Assembly: GCA_021203065.1 (NCBI GenBank)
Contig: JAJQBX010000032.1
Span: 434,001-498,000 of the forward strand
Reading direction: 5' to 3'
DNA from: Oscillospiraceae bacterium
Lineage (GTDB): Bacteria; Bacillota; Clostridia; Oscillospirales; Ruminococcaceae
Length of the DNA: 64,000 nucleotides
The position numbers and the translations under genes were made by a program. A model generated the notes under the pieces. The model was not told the DNA's origin, made no database searches, and saw only the letters and a list, made by a program, of their open reading frames with translations. This document shows positions 32,389 to 41,377 of the stretch, one piece after another. The first letter of the stretch is position 1; each line of letters opens with the position of its first letter.

Positions 32389-33795
32389 ATGGAAAACGCA
32401 ATTATACTCGCCGCCGGTGCGGGAAAAAGAATGCACACAGACAAGCCAAAGGTGCTTATGGAGGTCTTAGGCAAGCCGATGCTCTCGTGGGTTACTGAGG
32501 CGTGCGAAAATGCAGGAATTGAAAATATCTGTGTAGTCAAGGGACATGGTGCAGATGAAATAGACAGCTATCTTAACGGAAAATATGAAACTGTTTTTCA
32601 GCCGCAAAGGCTTGGAACCGGTCATGCTGTTATGTGTGCACAGGAATTTCTCAGAAAGAACTCGAAAAGCCACACCCTCGTTGCCTGTGGGGACTCCCCT
32701 TTCATAGACTTCAAGACAATAAGGGCAGCTTTGGAGTTCCATAAGCTGAGCGAAAGTGCGGCGACCGTCATCACTGCCGACTCTCCTAACCCATATGGTT
32801 ACGGAAGAATCGTCCGTAAAGGCGGAGAACTGAGTGCAATTATCGAGGAAAGAGACTGTACACCGAAAGAGCGAAAGATTCGTGAGATCAATTCCGGGTG
32901 CTACTGGTTTGACACGGAAAAGCTCTTGGAATTTCTTCCGATGCTGACAAGAGAAAACGCACAGGGTGAGTATTATCTTACCGATACGGTTGCGCTGATG
33001 ACATCAAAAGGCTTGAAGGTCACCGCATTCAAGACGGATAATTCGGATGCGGTCTTAGGAGCAAACGATCGAAAAGGGCTTTTAAAGCTCAACGATATTG
33101 CAAGAAAGAGAATCATTGAGAAGCACCTTGAAAACGGAGTTGAGTTTATCACAACTGATGGGATTACTATCTCGCCTGATGTTAAAATCGGTGCAGGAAC
33201 GAGGATTTTGCCGTCTACTATTCTGACCGGCAGTACTGTTATCGGAAGTGGTTGCGTAATTGGTCCGAACTCGAGGCTTGAAAATACCATTGTCGGAGAT
33301 GATTCGACGCTTGATAACGTTGTTGCACGTGATGCTACTGTCGGCTCACACGTATCTATCGGTCCGTTTGTGCAGCTTAGGGCTGGCACTGTGATAAAAG
33401 ACTACGCTCATGTCGGAGATTTCGTTGAGATAAAGAATTCGATTATCGGCGAGGGAACGGCTGTTGCTCACCTTACATATGTCGGGGACAGCGATGTCGG
33501 AAGAAATGTCAACTTCGGGTGCGGAGTAGTGACGGTCAACTATGACGGAACTAATAAAGCTCGGTGCACTATTGGCGACAATGCGTTTATCGGGTGCAAC
33601 ACGAATCTGATTGCTCCTGTTAAAGTCGGCGACTGCGCTTATACTGCCGCAGGATCTACCGTCAACAAGAATGTTCCGGATGGTGCTTTGGCTATTGAGC
33701 GTTCCAAGCTTGAGATAAAAGAGGGCTACTCGGAGCGAAAGCTTTCACGGCACATCGAAAAAGGCAAAAAGCTTGAGGAAAAGCTAAAAGATTAA
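32389..33795 (+). CDS. glmU: bifunctional UDP-GlcNAc pyrophosphorylase / GlcN-1-P acetyltransferase
   Basis: A 468-residue enzyme from the ATG at 32389 (GGAGGCAGTA upstream) that acetylates glucosamine-1-phosphate and then makes UDP-GlcNAc for peptidoglycan. The uridyltransferase half begins IILAAGAGKRMHTDKPKVL; YGRIVRKGGELSAIIEERD (residue ~137) is also typical. The C-terminal half is a left-handed beta-helix of hexapeptide repeats ending in VNYDGTNKARCTIGDNAFIG with the acetyl-CoA site. The usual order glmU-prs-pth-mfd lacks prs here. Confidence 0.97.
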   Translation: MENAIILAAGAGKRMHTDKPKVLMEVLGKPMLSWVTEACENAGIENICVVKGHGADEIDSYLNGKYETVFQPQRLGTGHAVMCAQEFLRKNSKSHTLVACGDSPFIDFKTIRAALEFHKLSESAATVITADSPNPYGYGRIVRKGGELSAIIEERDCTPKERKIREINSGCYWFDTEKLLEFLPMLTRENAQGEYYLTDTVALMTSKGLKVTAFKTDNSDAVLGANDRKGLLKLNDIARKRIIEKHLENGVEFITTDGITISPDVKIGAGTRILPSTILTGSTVIGSGCVIGPNSRLENTIVGDDSTLDNVVARDATVGSHVSIGPFVQLRAGTVIKDYAHVGDFVEIKNSIIGEGTAVAHLTYVGDSDVGRNVNFGCGVVTVNYDGTNKARCTIGDNAFIGCNTNLIAPVKVGDCAYTAAGSTVNKNVPDGALAIERSKLEIKEGYSERKLSRHIEKGKKLEEKLKD

Positions 33796-33866
33796 GAATA
33801 TAAACAGACATTCTACCCGCTCAGTCTCGGCTGTGCGGGCTAGAGTTGTGATATGGAGGTCATCAA

Positions 33867-34469
33867 ATGGGGCTATTTACAAGAAAGAAAGAAACGACAG
33901 GAAGCATCGAATGGCTTATTGTGGGCTTGGGAAATCCCGGATCTCAGTATGAGAGAACCCGTCACAACTGCGGCTGGCTTACGGCTGACAAGCTTGCTGA
34001 AAAGTATAATGTCAAGCTCAAGAAGCTTAAATTCAAGTCACTCTGCGGTGAGGCTGTTATCTCCAATAAGAAGTGCCTTATCATGAAGCCGACAACTATG
34101 ATGAATAATAGCGGTCAGGCGGTTGTTGAGGCAATGAATTTCTATAAGATTCCGATTGAGAATGTACTTGTAATCTGCGACGATATTTCATTGGACTTAG
34201 GAAAGATTCGTGTCAGAAGAAAAGGCTCTGACGGAGGTCAGAAAGGGCTCAGAAGCATCATTTATCTCAGCGGACAGGACACATTCCCCCGTGTCAAGAT
34301 TGGCATCGGTGCTAAGCCAAATCCAGAGTATGATCTTGCGGCTTGGGTTCTGTCAAGATTCACCGACAAAGAGTTTTCCGTAATGAACGAGGCTTTTGAC
34401 AAGGCTATCACCGGTGTTGAGCTTATCGTCGACGGCAGAATTGATGAAGCCATGAACAAACTTAACTAA
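33867..34469 (+). CDS. pth: peptidyl-tRNA hydrolase
   Basis: A 200-residue hydrolase releasing tRNA from prematurely terminated peptidyl-tRNAs. After a 12-residue Lys-rich extension the core starts WLIVGLGNPGSQYERTRHNC, with the catalytic His in RHNCG; KPTTMMNNSGQAV and the Asp in ICDDISLDLGKIR followed by GSDGGQKGLRSI complete the active site. GGAGG lies seven bases upstream of the ATG. Second gene of glmU-pth-mfd, 71 bp after glmU. Confidence 0.96.
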   Translation: MGLFTRKKETTGSIEWLIVGLGNPGSQYERTRHNCGWLTADKLAEKYNVKLKKLKFKSLCGEAVISNKKCLIMKPTTMMNNSGQAVVEAMNFYKIPIENVLVICDDISLDLGKIRVRRKGSDGGQKGLRSIIYLSGQDTFPRVKIGIGAKPNPEYDLAAWVLSRFTDKEFSVMNEAFDKAITGVELIVDGRIDEAMNKLN

Positions 34470-34478
34470 GGGGTTTAT

Positions 34479-37400
34479 ATGAGTATATTTTACGATGCCA
34501 TAGACAGGCTTTCTTTTCTGAGAGAGCTTAATTCGGCAGTTAAATCAGGACAGCTCCCCACTTCGGTGACGGGGCTTTCGTCCGTTCACAAGGCGCATGC
34601 GGTTCTGAGCCTTTCGCAGGAGAAAACAGTTCTCGTCATCACTCCGGATGATGCGAGCGCAGTCAGGATGGTCTCAGACATAAACGAGATGGCAGGAAGA
34701 GAAATTGCCTGCCAGTTCCCGGCAAGGGACATTATACTCGCAGATGTCGACGCTGTTTCTCGTGAATATGAGCAAAAGAGAATCTATGCACTCGAAAAGA
34801 TTCAGAACGGGACAGCGAAAGTGCTTGTAGGAAGTGCGGAGGCTTGCCTTGAGGGTACTACCCCACCGGAAGTTCTCATGGATATGAGCTTTACGCTCTC
34901 CCCTGCTGACTCTATCGACACTGGTAAGCTCGCTGAAAAGCTCACGGAGATGGGTTATACACGCTATCCGCAGACGGAAGGAGTCGGGCAGTTTTCAATA
35001 AGAGGCTCGATTGTCGACATCTTCCCTGTCGGGATGAGCATGCCGATAAGGCTTGAACTCTGGGGAGACGAGATTGACACCGTTTCCACCTTCGATATTG
35101 AATCTCAGAGGCGTTTTGACACTATCAAAGCAGTCACTATTTCCCCCGCCAAGGAACTATTGATTTCCGGCGAGAATCTCGCATATGAAATAAAAGAGCT
35201 TTTGGGGAAAGCCTCTGGAAAGCGTTCAGAGGAGATAAAAAAGCATCTGAATCAGGATCTGGATCTCATCAATTCCGGGCTGATGCCGGGGAGCCTTGAC
35301 AAATACTATCGCCAGATTTACGGCGAAACCAGCACCGTCTTTGACTACTTCGAGGATAGCGTCTGTGTTATATGCGAATATTCGGACGTTCTGGAAAAGG
35401 CTAAAGACGTTACTGCACAGCTCAATGAGGACATAAAGCTTCTCTATGAGGACGGTCTTCTGTTCAAAGAGATGTCGGGATTCGCAATAGAGCCAGCACA
35501 GCTATTCCAGAAAGCTATCAAAATGGGGTGCGTTTATCTTGACACTTTCATGCACGGCTCAGACGTACGGCTCAAAAAGCTTATTTCTGCGGAGGCTTAC
35601 CAATCCTCCGTTTGGAGCGGAGATTCAGCGACTTTGGATGATGAGATTGAGAATTACATCCAAAGAGGCTTCTGCATGGTGGTTCTTGTAGGAAGCACAA
35701 AAGCGGCAAGCATTGTTTCTCAGGACATTGAGAGAAACGGATATAAAGTGCAGAGGCTTAACGACAAGTCGGTCTTCTCTGAGGGGCTTGTTTATGTCGG
35801 CGTCGGTTGCCTTTCGGGAGGATTTGAATATCCTACTGCGAAATTAGCAGTTATCACCCAGCAGAAGGTCTTCACAGCAAGAAAAAGAAACAAGAAGCGT
35901 CCTGATAATTCCGAACGGATTCACAACATTTCGGATATTTCGAAAGACGATCTTGTTGTTCACAGCCTGCACGGCATCGGAAAGTTTGAGGGAATCTCGA
36001 ATATCGAGACCAATGGTGTTTCCAAAGATTATATCACTATCAAATATGCAGGTACAGACGTTTTGTACGTTCCGGTCACTCAGCTCGATATGGTTTCAAA
36101 GTATGTCGGTGCTTCCGACGACGAGAGTGTCAAGCTGAGTAAATTAGGCGGAACTGAATGGGCAAAGACAAGGGCAAGAGTAAAGAAAGCCTGCCGTGAC
36201 ATGGCTGATGAGCTTATTCAGCTATATGCCCAGAGGCAGCTTGCAAAGGGTTATGCTTTCTCGGAGGACAATGTCTGGCAGACAGAGTTTGAGGAGAGAT
36301 TTGAGTATCAGGAAACGGATGACCAGCTGAGATCCATTCAGGAAATAAAAGCCGATATGCAAAAGCCCGTTCCTATGGACAGACTTTTATGCGGAGATGT
36401 CGGTTTCGGAAAAACTGAGGTGGCTCTGAGAGCGGCTATGAAGTGCGTTCTTGACGGAAAGCAGTGCGCTATACTCGTTCCTACCACGGTTCTTGCATGG
36501 CAGCACTATCAGACGGCACTGAGGCGGTTTGAGCACTTCGACATCAGCATTGAACTGATGTCACGTTTCCGCTCCCAGAAAGAGCAGAAAGTCATCGCAA
36601 GAAAGCTTGAACGGGGAGAAATTGACCTCGTCATAGGCACTCACAGACTTGTTCAGAATGACATCCGGTTCAAAGACCTTGGGCTTCTTATCATCGATGA
36701 AGAGCAGAGATTCGGCGTTGCTCACAAGGAGCATATGAAAGAGCTTTACCCTGCTGTTGATATACTTACTCTTTCTGCCACTCCTATTCCCCGCACACTC
36801 AATATGGCTCTGAGCGGAATAAGGGATATGTCGGTTATAGAAGAGCCGCCTGCGGACAGATACCCTGTTCAGACCTACGTCATTGAGTATCAGCAGGGAG
36901 TAATTTTGCAGGCTATTCATAAGGAGCTCAGGCGTGGCGGTCAGGTGTATTACATACACAACCGGATTGAAACGCTTCAGGCATGCGCATACAGACTGCA
37001 ACAGAATCTTCCCGGAGCTAAAATAGGCGTTGCTCATGGGCAGATGGACGAGAGAGAGCTTTCAGAGATATGGCGGCAGCTTTTGGAGCGTGAGATAGAC
37101 ATCCTTGTGTGCACGACTATTATTGAGACCGGCGTAGACGTTCCGAATGTGAATACGCTTATTATCGAGGATGCAGACAGATTCGGACTTTCACAGCTCT
37201 ACCAGCTACGTGGTCGTGTCGGGCGGTCTTCAAGAAGAGCATATGCATACTTCACCTTCAGGCGTGGTAAGGTTCTGACGGAGGTAGCTTCAAAGAGGCT
37301 GGAAGCTATAAGAGAGCTGACACAATTCGGCTCTGGCTTCAAGATAGCTCTCAGGGATCTTGAAATTCGGGGTGTCGGTTCGATACTCTCTGCAAAACAG

Positions 37401-37931
37401 CACGGGCATATGGAGGCTGTAGGATATGACATGTATCTGCAGCTCTTGGAGGAGGCTATTGCCGCAAGCAAGGGCGAGACAAAGCCGAGAGCATCGGAGG
37501 ATTGCTTGGTCGATGTCACGATTGATGCATTTATTCCCGAAACCTATATTGAATCTCTCAAGTCAAGACTGGAAGCCTACAGAAAGATTGCTTCTATCAT
37601 AACCGTTGAGGATTCTGAGGACGTTATTGACGAGTTCATCGACCGCTATGGAGAACCGCCGAAGTCGGTTATGGGACTTATTGACGTTGCACTCGTCCGA
37701 AACGGTGCGGCAAGAATGGGCATCAAGGAAATCACACAGCGTGGGAATAATCTTATCTTCTATGTCACCGAAAATGCCTCGGTCGATTCTATCATGAACC
37801 TGACGAGAAAGTTCGGAGGCAGAATCCTTGTCAACGGCTCTGAGGGCGGATATATACAGCTGACACTCGGAAAAAACGAAAAGCCGCTACAGATGATGAA
37901 AGCGGTTGTAGAGACCATGCAGGGAGAATAA
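34479..37931 (+). CDS. mfd: transcription-repair coupling factor
   Basis: An 1150-residue ATP-dependent translocase that removes stalled RNA polymerase and recruits UvrA. N-terminal UvrB-homology modules (to ~450) include GQFSIRGSIVDIFPVG; the RNA-polymerase-interacting CarD-like domain starts DDLVVHSLHGIGKFEGI (~490); the helicase core has LLCGDVGFGKTEVALRAA (Walker A, ~640), the DEEQ box IIDEEQRFGVAHKE, TLSATPIPRTLNMAL and QLRGRVGRSSRRAYAYF. The C-terminal TRCF domain is present. It starts 9 bp after pth. Length is typical. Confidence 0.97.
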   Translation: MSIFYDAIDRLSFLRELNSAVKSGQLPTSVTGLSSVHKAHAVLSLSQEKTVLVITPDDASAVRMVSDINEMAGREIACQFPARDIILADVDAVSREYEQKRIYALEKIQNGTAKVLVGSAEACLEGTTPPEVLMDMSFTLSPADSIDTGKLAEKLTEMGYTRYPQTEGVGQFSIRGSIVDIFPVGMSMPIRLELWGDEIDTVSTFDIESQRRFDTIKAVTISPAKELLISGENLAYEIKELLGKASGKRSEEIKKHLNQDLDLINSGLMPGSLDKYYRQIYGETSTVFDYFEDSVCVICEYSDVLEKAKDVTAQLNEDIKLLYEDGLLFKEMSGFAIEPAQLFQKAIKMGCVYLDTFMHGSDVRLKKLISAEAYQSSVWSGDSATLDDEIENYIQRGFCMVVLVGSTKAASIVSQDIERNGYKVQRLNDKSVFSEGLVYVGVGCLSGGFEYPTAKLAVITQQKVFTARKRNKKRPDNSERIHNISDISKDDLVVHSLHGIGKFEGISNIETNGVSKDYITIKYAGTDVLYVPVTQLDMVSKYVGASDDESVKLSKLGGTEWAKTRARVKKACRDMADELIQLYAQRQLAKGYAFSEDNVWQTEFEERFEYQETDDQLRSIQEIKADMQKPVPMDRLLCGDVGFGKTEVALRAAMKCVLDGKQCAILVPTTVLAWQHYQTALRRFEHFDISIELMSRFRSQKEQKVIARKLERGEIDLVIGTHRLVQNDIRFKDLGLLIIDEEQRFGVAHKEHMKELYPAVDILTLSATPIPRTLNMALSGIRDMSVIEEPPADRYPVQTYVIEYQQGVILQAIHKELRRGGQVYYIHNRIETLQACAYRLQQNLPGAKIGVAHGQMDERELSEIWRQLLEREIDILVCTTIIETGVDVPNVNTLIIEDADRFGLSQLYQLRGRVGRSSRRAYAYFTFRRGKVLTEVASKRLEAIRELTQFGSGFKIALRDLEIRGVGSILSAKQHGHMEAVGYDMYLQLLEEAIAASKGETKPRASEDCLVDVTIDAFIPETYIESLKSRLEAYRKIASIITVEDSEDVIDEFIDRYGEPPKSVMGLIDVALVRNGAARMGIKEITQRGNNLIFYVTENASVDSIMNLTRKFGGRILVNGSEGGYIQLTLGKNEKPLQMMKAVVETMQGE

Positions 37932-37943
37932 CTAAATAAAAAT

Positions 37944-37980
37944 TGCTGACTTTTCACGATTTGTGAAGTCAGCACTTTTT
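37944..37980 (+). terminator. terminator after mfd
   Basis: Stem TGCTGAC/GTCAGCA extended by several A-T pairs, followed by CTTTTTAA. It lies 12 bp after the mfd stop. Confidence 0.85.
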
Positions 37981-38013
37981 AATTGCGCATTACGCATTAA
38001 GAATTACGCATTT
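37981..38013. repeat. short intergenic repeat with ATTACGCATT units
   Basis: A 33-bp stretch holds two direct copies of ATTACGCATT (37989-37998 and 38003-38012) plus a partial third (GCGCATT). The same word family is scattered in intergenic regions of many Firmicute genomes, so this may be one copy of a dispersed element. It touches the stop codon of the ABC-exporter gene. Confidence 0.5.
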
Positions 38014-40939
38014 ATTCTGTTCTCAGTGCTTCTACTGGGTCTTTCTTTGCCGCTATCCTCGACGGAACGAGTCCGGAGATAAGAGTCAAAAGAGTGCTGA
38101 TTACAATCAGGACTATTGCACCTGCTACAGGAAGCGTTGCTGAGAGTGCAGCGATGCCGGTGAAGTGATGAAGCACTGCATTAATGGGAATCAGTAGTAA
38201 CAGAGAAATCACTATTCCCATCACACCTGAAACAAAGCCTTCAAGAAGCGTTTCTGCATTAAATACTCTTGAAATGTCGCCTTTGGATGCGCCAATTGCA
38301 CGCAGTATTCCGATTTCCTTGGTTCTTTCAAGAACAGAGATGTAGGTTATAACCGCAATCATTATAGAAGAAACGATAAGCGAAATCGCTACGAACGCAA
38401 TCAGAACATAGGAAATGGCATTGATAATCGTCGTTATCGAGGACATGAGAAGTGCGATATAGTCAGTGTAGGAAATCTGGTCGTCTTCATCGACACTTTC
38501 ATTGTACTCTTCGATAAGTGCTGAAATCTCGTCCTTATCCTCGAACGAAGAAGCATAGATATAGATGGCACTGGGTGAACCCTCATCGACGTAGCCCAAA
38601 AGTGCGAGATTATCTTCATAGGTGGAATCTGACAAGCCGGTCGGGATGTTATCGTCATAAAGAGTCTGGTATTCGTCATCGCTGAGTTCATATGCATCGA
38701 GCATTGCGGCTATTTCTGCCTCGCTCAAGGCGGACAGCTGTGCCGATACTGTTTCGGAATACTGCTCTGTTATGAGAACTGAAAGAAGCTGATAGATATA
38801 GCTTTCCTTGGTTTCGGTGTCAAGCGTTGCCAGATATGAGCTTATCGACTCCTCATCCATCGAAGTCTGAGAAACGAACGCCTGCAAGAGAAGACTGTCA
38901 ATGTCTTCATCGCTCATCGCTGAGCGGTACTGCTCAATTGCAGAAGAGATATACTCTTCATCAGGAGTGCTTATAAGCTCAATATAAACCTCAGCCTTTT
39001 CACTGTCAGAAAGGGTTTCAAGCCATTCATCAACAGCGGCTTCAATTTCATCAGCTGTCAGCTCGTCGTCATCAGTTGCAAATTTAAGACCTGTCAGGAC
39101 ATCGGTTTCAGGGTCAGCGATCTGGGCAGTGACCAAATCGCTCTCCATCGTTCTTTCGATAATGTAATCAGTGAGTGCGCTTGTGTAGCCGATGACACCG
39201 GTCATATAGGAGGAAACTGCATCTTCACTCGGACGGATTATTCCGACTACTTTCAGCTTTATTGCGTTATCAGAATCGTAAAGAAGCTGGAGACCGGTTT
39301 CTGTCTCGGTTGCGTCGATATAGGTGACGCCGTCGTCGCTTAGCTGATACTTATCGCAATCTAAAATTATCCTGAAATCGAGCCCCAGAATATCGTCATA
39401 GCTCCATGTGCCGAGCTCTTCCTTTGATTCACCGCTCATTTCGGCTATGAGCTCGTCACTTGTTATGAGTCCAAGGGCATAGAGCATCATGTCATTGATT
39501 TCATTGTTCTCGTCTACTACTATAACAATCTCGTCGTAGCTCTCAGCCCATCTGCCGGCGATAACGTCGTATTGCTCGGTGATAGAATCGTTGATAATCT
39601 CACCATCCATGCCGCTTAGCATTTCCTGCCATGCGTCGAGGGACATATAGCTTGTGAGAGTTGAGCTTGAAATGTCTGCCCCCATTCCGGCGTACAGGTC
39701 GGTAATAAGCTCAGTTATGTCAGACTTGACTATTTCACCGTCAGCATTGGTGACGTAGATGTTCATATTGAGATCATATTCATAGCTGTATGCGGAAGCA
39801 TAGCTCTTCATTTCCTCAGAGGTTTCAAGATATTCCTTGAACTTGACGAGGTTATTTTCTCTTGTCTCGATGTTTGTCATAGACTCCATCAGGCTGGACA
39901 TGATGCTGCTTTCATAGACAGCATCAAGCTCGTGCTCTTCTTCACTCGAACTGCTTGTAGACATCAGGGAGGTAATCAGTTCGGTCATGTCCACTTCGCT
40001 TGCACTGATTGTTATAGGATATGATGAAAGGGTGTCCTCCTGAACTTTATCTATATAGTTCTGGAATCCGGCAGAAACCGAGAGAATCAATGCAATTCCA
40101 ATTATGCCTATGCTTCCGGCAAAGCAGGTCAGAATTGTTCTCGCTTTCTTTGTGAGAAGATTGTTGAACGAGAGCGACATCGCTGTCTTGAATGACATCG
40201 AGGGCTTCTTCTCTTTGCCGATCTTTCGTATCTCGTCGGGTGAGGGCTGTGATTCGTCTTCAGTATAGGGGTCTGAGTCGCTCTGGATTACGCCGTCAAG
40301 GCAACGGACTATTCTTGTTGCATACTGCTCGGCAAGCTCGGGATTATGGGTTACCATTATGACAAGGCGGTCTTTAGAGACCTCTTTCAGGATTTCCATA
40401 ATCTGAACACTCGTTGTTGAGTCAAGTGCACCTGTCGGTTCATCCGCCATGAGGATTTCGGGGTCGTTCACAAGTGCTCTTGCAATTGCGACACGCTGCA
40501 TCTGACCGCCAGACATCTGGTTTGGCTTCTTGTTCATCTGGTCTTCGAGACCGACCATTTTGAGGGCTTCGACGGCTCTGCGCTTGCGTTCGGCTTTTCC
40601 CACTCCTGAGAGGGTCAGGGCGAGCTCAACATTTGCAAGTACTGTCTGGTGAGGAATCAGGTTATACGACTGGAAGACGAATCCCACAGAGTGATTGCGG
40701 TAGCTGTCCCAATCGGAATCCTTGAATTTCTTGGTTGAGCGGCGATTGATGGACAAATCACCGGATGTATACTGATCAAGTCCACCGATGATGTTGAGCA
40801 AAGTTGTCTTGCCGCAACCGGATGGTCCTAAGATTGCGACAAACTCGCTTTTTCTGAATTCAATGCTTATGCCCTTGAGGGCGTGTATTGTTTCGTCGCC
40901 GACGAAGTAGTCTTTTGTGATGTTGGTTAGTTTGAGCAT
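38012..40939 (-). CDS. ABC exporter with fused ATPase and FtsX-type permease (MacB-like)
   Basis: A 975-residue protein from the ATG at 40939 (AAGG eleven bases upstream; the longer open frame to 41068 lacks support). Residues 1-225 are an ABC ATPase with GPSGCGKTTLLN (Walker A), MSGGQMQRVAIARAL (signature) and ILMADEPTGALDS (Walker B). A first membrane helix follows at about 300 (ILTCFAGSIGIIGIALIL), then an extracytoplasmic domain of some 500 residues that is very acidic and serine-rich, then three helices of an FtsX domain (from ~845) with ERTKEIGILRAIGASKGDI. This layout matches MacB-type mechanotransmission transporters. Cargo unknown; no sensor kinase or peptidase is adjacent. Confidence 0.92.
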   Translation of the reverse strand: MLKLTNITKDYFVGDETIHALKGISIEFRKSEFVAILGPSGCGKTTLLNIIGGLDQYTSGDLSINRRSTKKFKDSDWDSYRNHSVGFVFQSYNLIPHQTVLANVELALTLSGVGKAERKRRAVEALKMVGLEDQMNKKPNQMSGGQMQRVAIARALVNDPEILMADEPTGALDSTTSVQIMEILKEVSKDRLVIMVTHNPELAEQYATRIVRCLDGVIQSDSDPYTEDESQPSPDEIRKIGKEKKPSMSFKTAMSLSFNNLLTKKARTILTCFAGSIGIIGIALILSVSAGFQNYIDKVQEDTLSSYPITISASEVDMTELITSLMSTSSSSEEEHELDAVYESSIMSSLMESMTNIETRENNLVKFKEYLETSEEMKSYASAYSYEYDLNMNIYVTNADGEIVKSDITELITDLYAGMGADISSSTLTSYMSLDAWQEMLSGMDGEIINDSITEQYDVIAGRWAESYDEIVIVVDENNEINDMMLYALGLITSDELIAEMSGESKEELGTWSYDDILGLDFRIILDCDKYQLSDDGVTYIDATETETGLQLLYDSDNAIKLKVVGIIRPSEDAVSSYMTGVIGYTSALTDYIIERTMESDLVTAQIADPETDVLTGLKFATDDDELTADEIEAAVDEWLETLSDSEKAEVYIELISTPDEEYISSAIEQYRSAMSDEDIDSLLLQAFVSQTSMDEESISSYLATLDTETKESYIYQLLSVLITEQYSETVSAQLSALSEAEIAAMLDAYELSDDEYQTLYDDNIPTGLSDSTYEDNLALLGYVDEGSPSAIYIYASSFEDKDEISALIEEYNESVDEDDQISYTDYIALLMSSITTIINAISYVLIAFVAISLIVSSIMIAVITYISVLERTKEIGILRAIGASKGDISRVFNAETLLEGFVSGVMGIVISLLLLIPINAVLHHFTGIAALSATLPVAGAIVLIVISTLLTLISGLVPSRIAAKKDPVEALRTE

Positions 40940-41134
40940 TCTATATGTCGCCTTGAGAGGCTCTCCTTTCACATATGTAATACCGATGTCCGACAGCTTT
41001 TTAAAAAGTGTCTTATTAATAGATTTTTGCTTTAACCCTATAATATCATCATCTGTTGCAAAAGTCAATTAGCAATGGCTATCTTTCAACAGCTTTTCAC
41101 CGCTATATCACATGACGGATGTTGAAAGACTGTT

Positions 41135-41165
41135 AAAAAAGCCGGCATCTTGACATAATGCCGGC
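41135..41165 (-). terminator. terminator after the GH27/zinc-ribbon unit
   Basis: Stem GCCGGCAT/ATGCCGGC with minus-strand TTTTTT immediately after; it ends transcription from the GH27 promoter before the ABC-exporter gene. Confidence 0.85.
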
Positions 41166-41174
41166 TTCATTATT

Positions 41175-41377
41175 CTACTTGAACAGCATGCATGTACAGC
41201 TTTCACGGTAATACCTGATTTTTGCCTCAATCGCCGCACGGCTTACCCCCAGATATTCTGCGAGGCAGTCAATGCATAGGAATTCATCTGCGCATCTCAG
41301 AACAAGCTTGCGGTATATCGCTATATCGTCGCCATGAAGCTTTTCCCACACTTACAGCAGGTTTCGAAATTAGCCAT
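41175..41377 (-). pseudogene. small cysteine-rich (zinc-ribbon) ORF broken by a 1-base shift
   Basis: From the ATG at 41377 the frame reads MANFETCCKCGKSF and soon stops (TAG), but one frame over an open stretch continues HGDDIAIYRKLVLRCADEFL then CIDCLAEYLGVSRAAIEAKI and ends CTCMLFK at 41175. Joining them at the AAAA run (a missing A) gives a 67-residue protein with CxxC near the start and CIDC in the middle, i.e. a small zinc-ribbon protein similar in style to short conserved clostridial proteins. Length 203 bases is one short of a whole codon number. The ATG overlaps the GH27 stop (TGATG). The intact downstream frame could alternatively start at GTG 41346 as a 58-residue protein. Pseudogene, assembly error or slippage cannot be told apart here. 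Confidence 0.65.

Noticed and set aside
33796..33866. CCCGC...GCGGG inverted repeat between glmU and pth as a terminator
   Set aside because: The stem is only five pairs with a long loop and no T-run, and both genes belong to a conserved operon.
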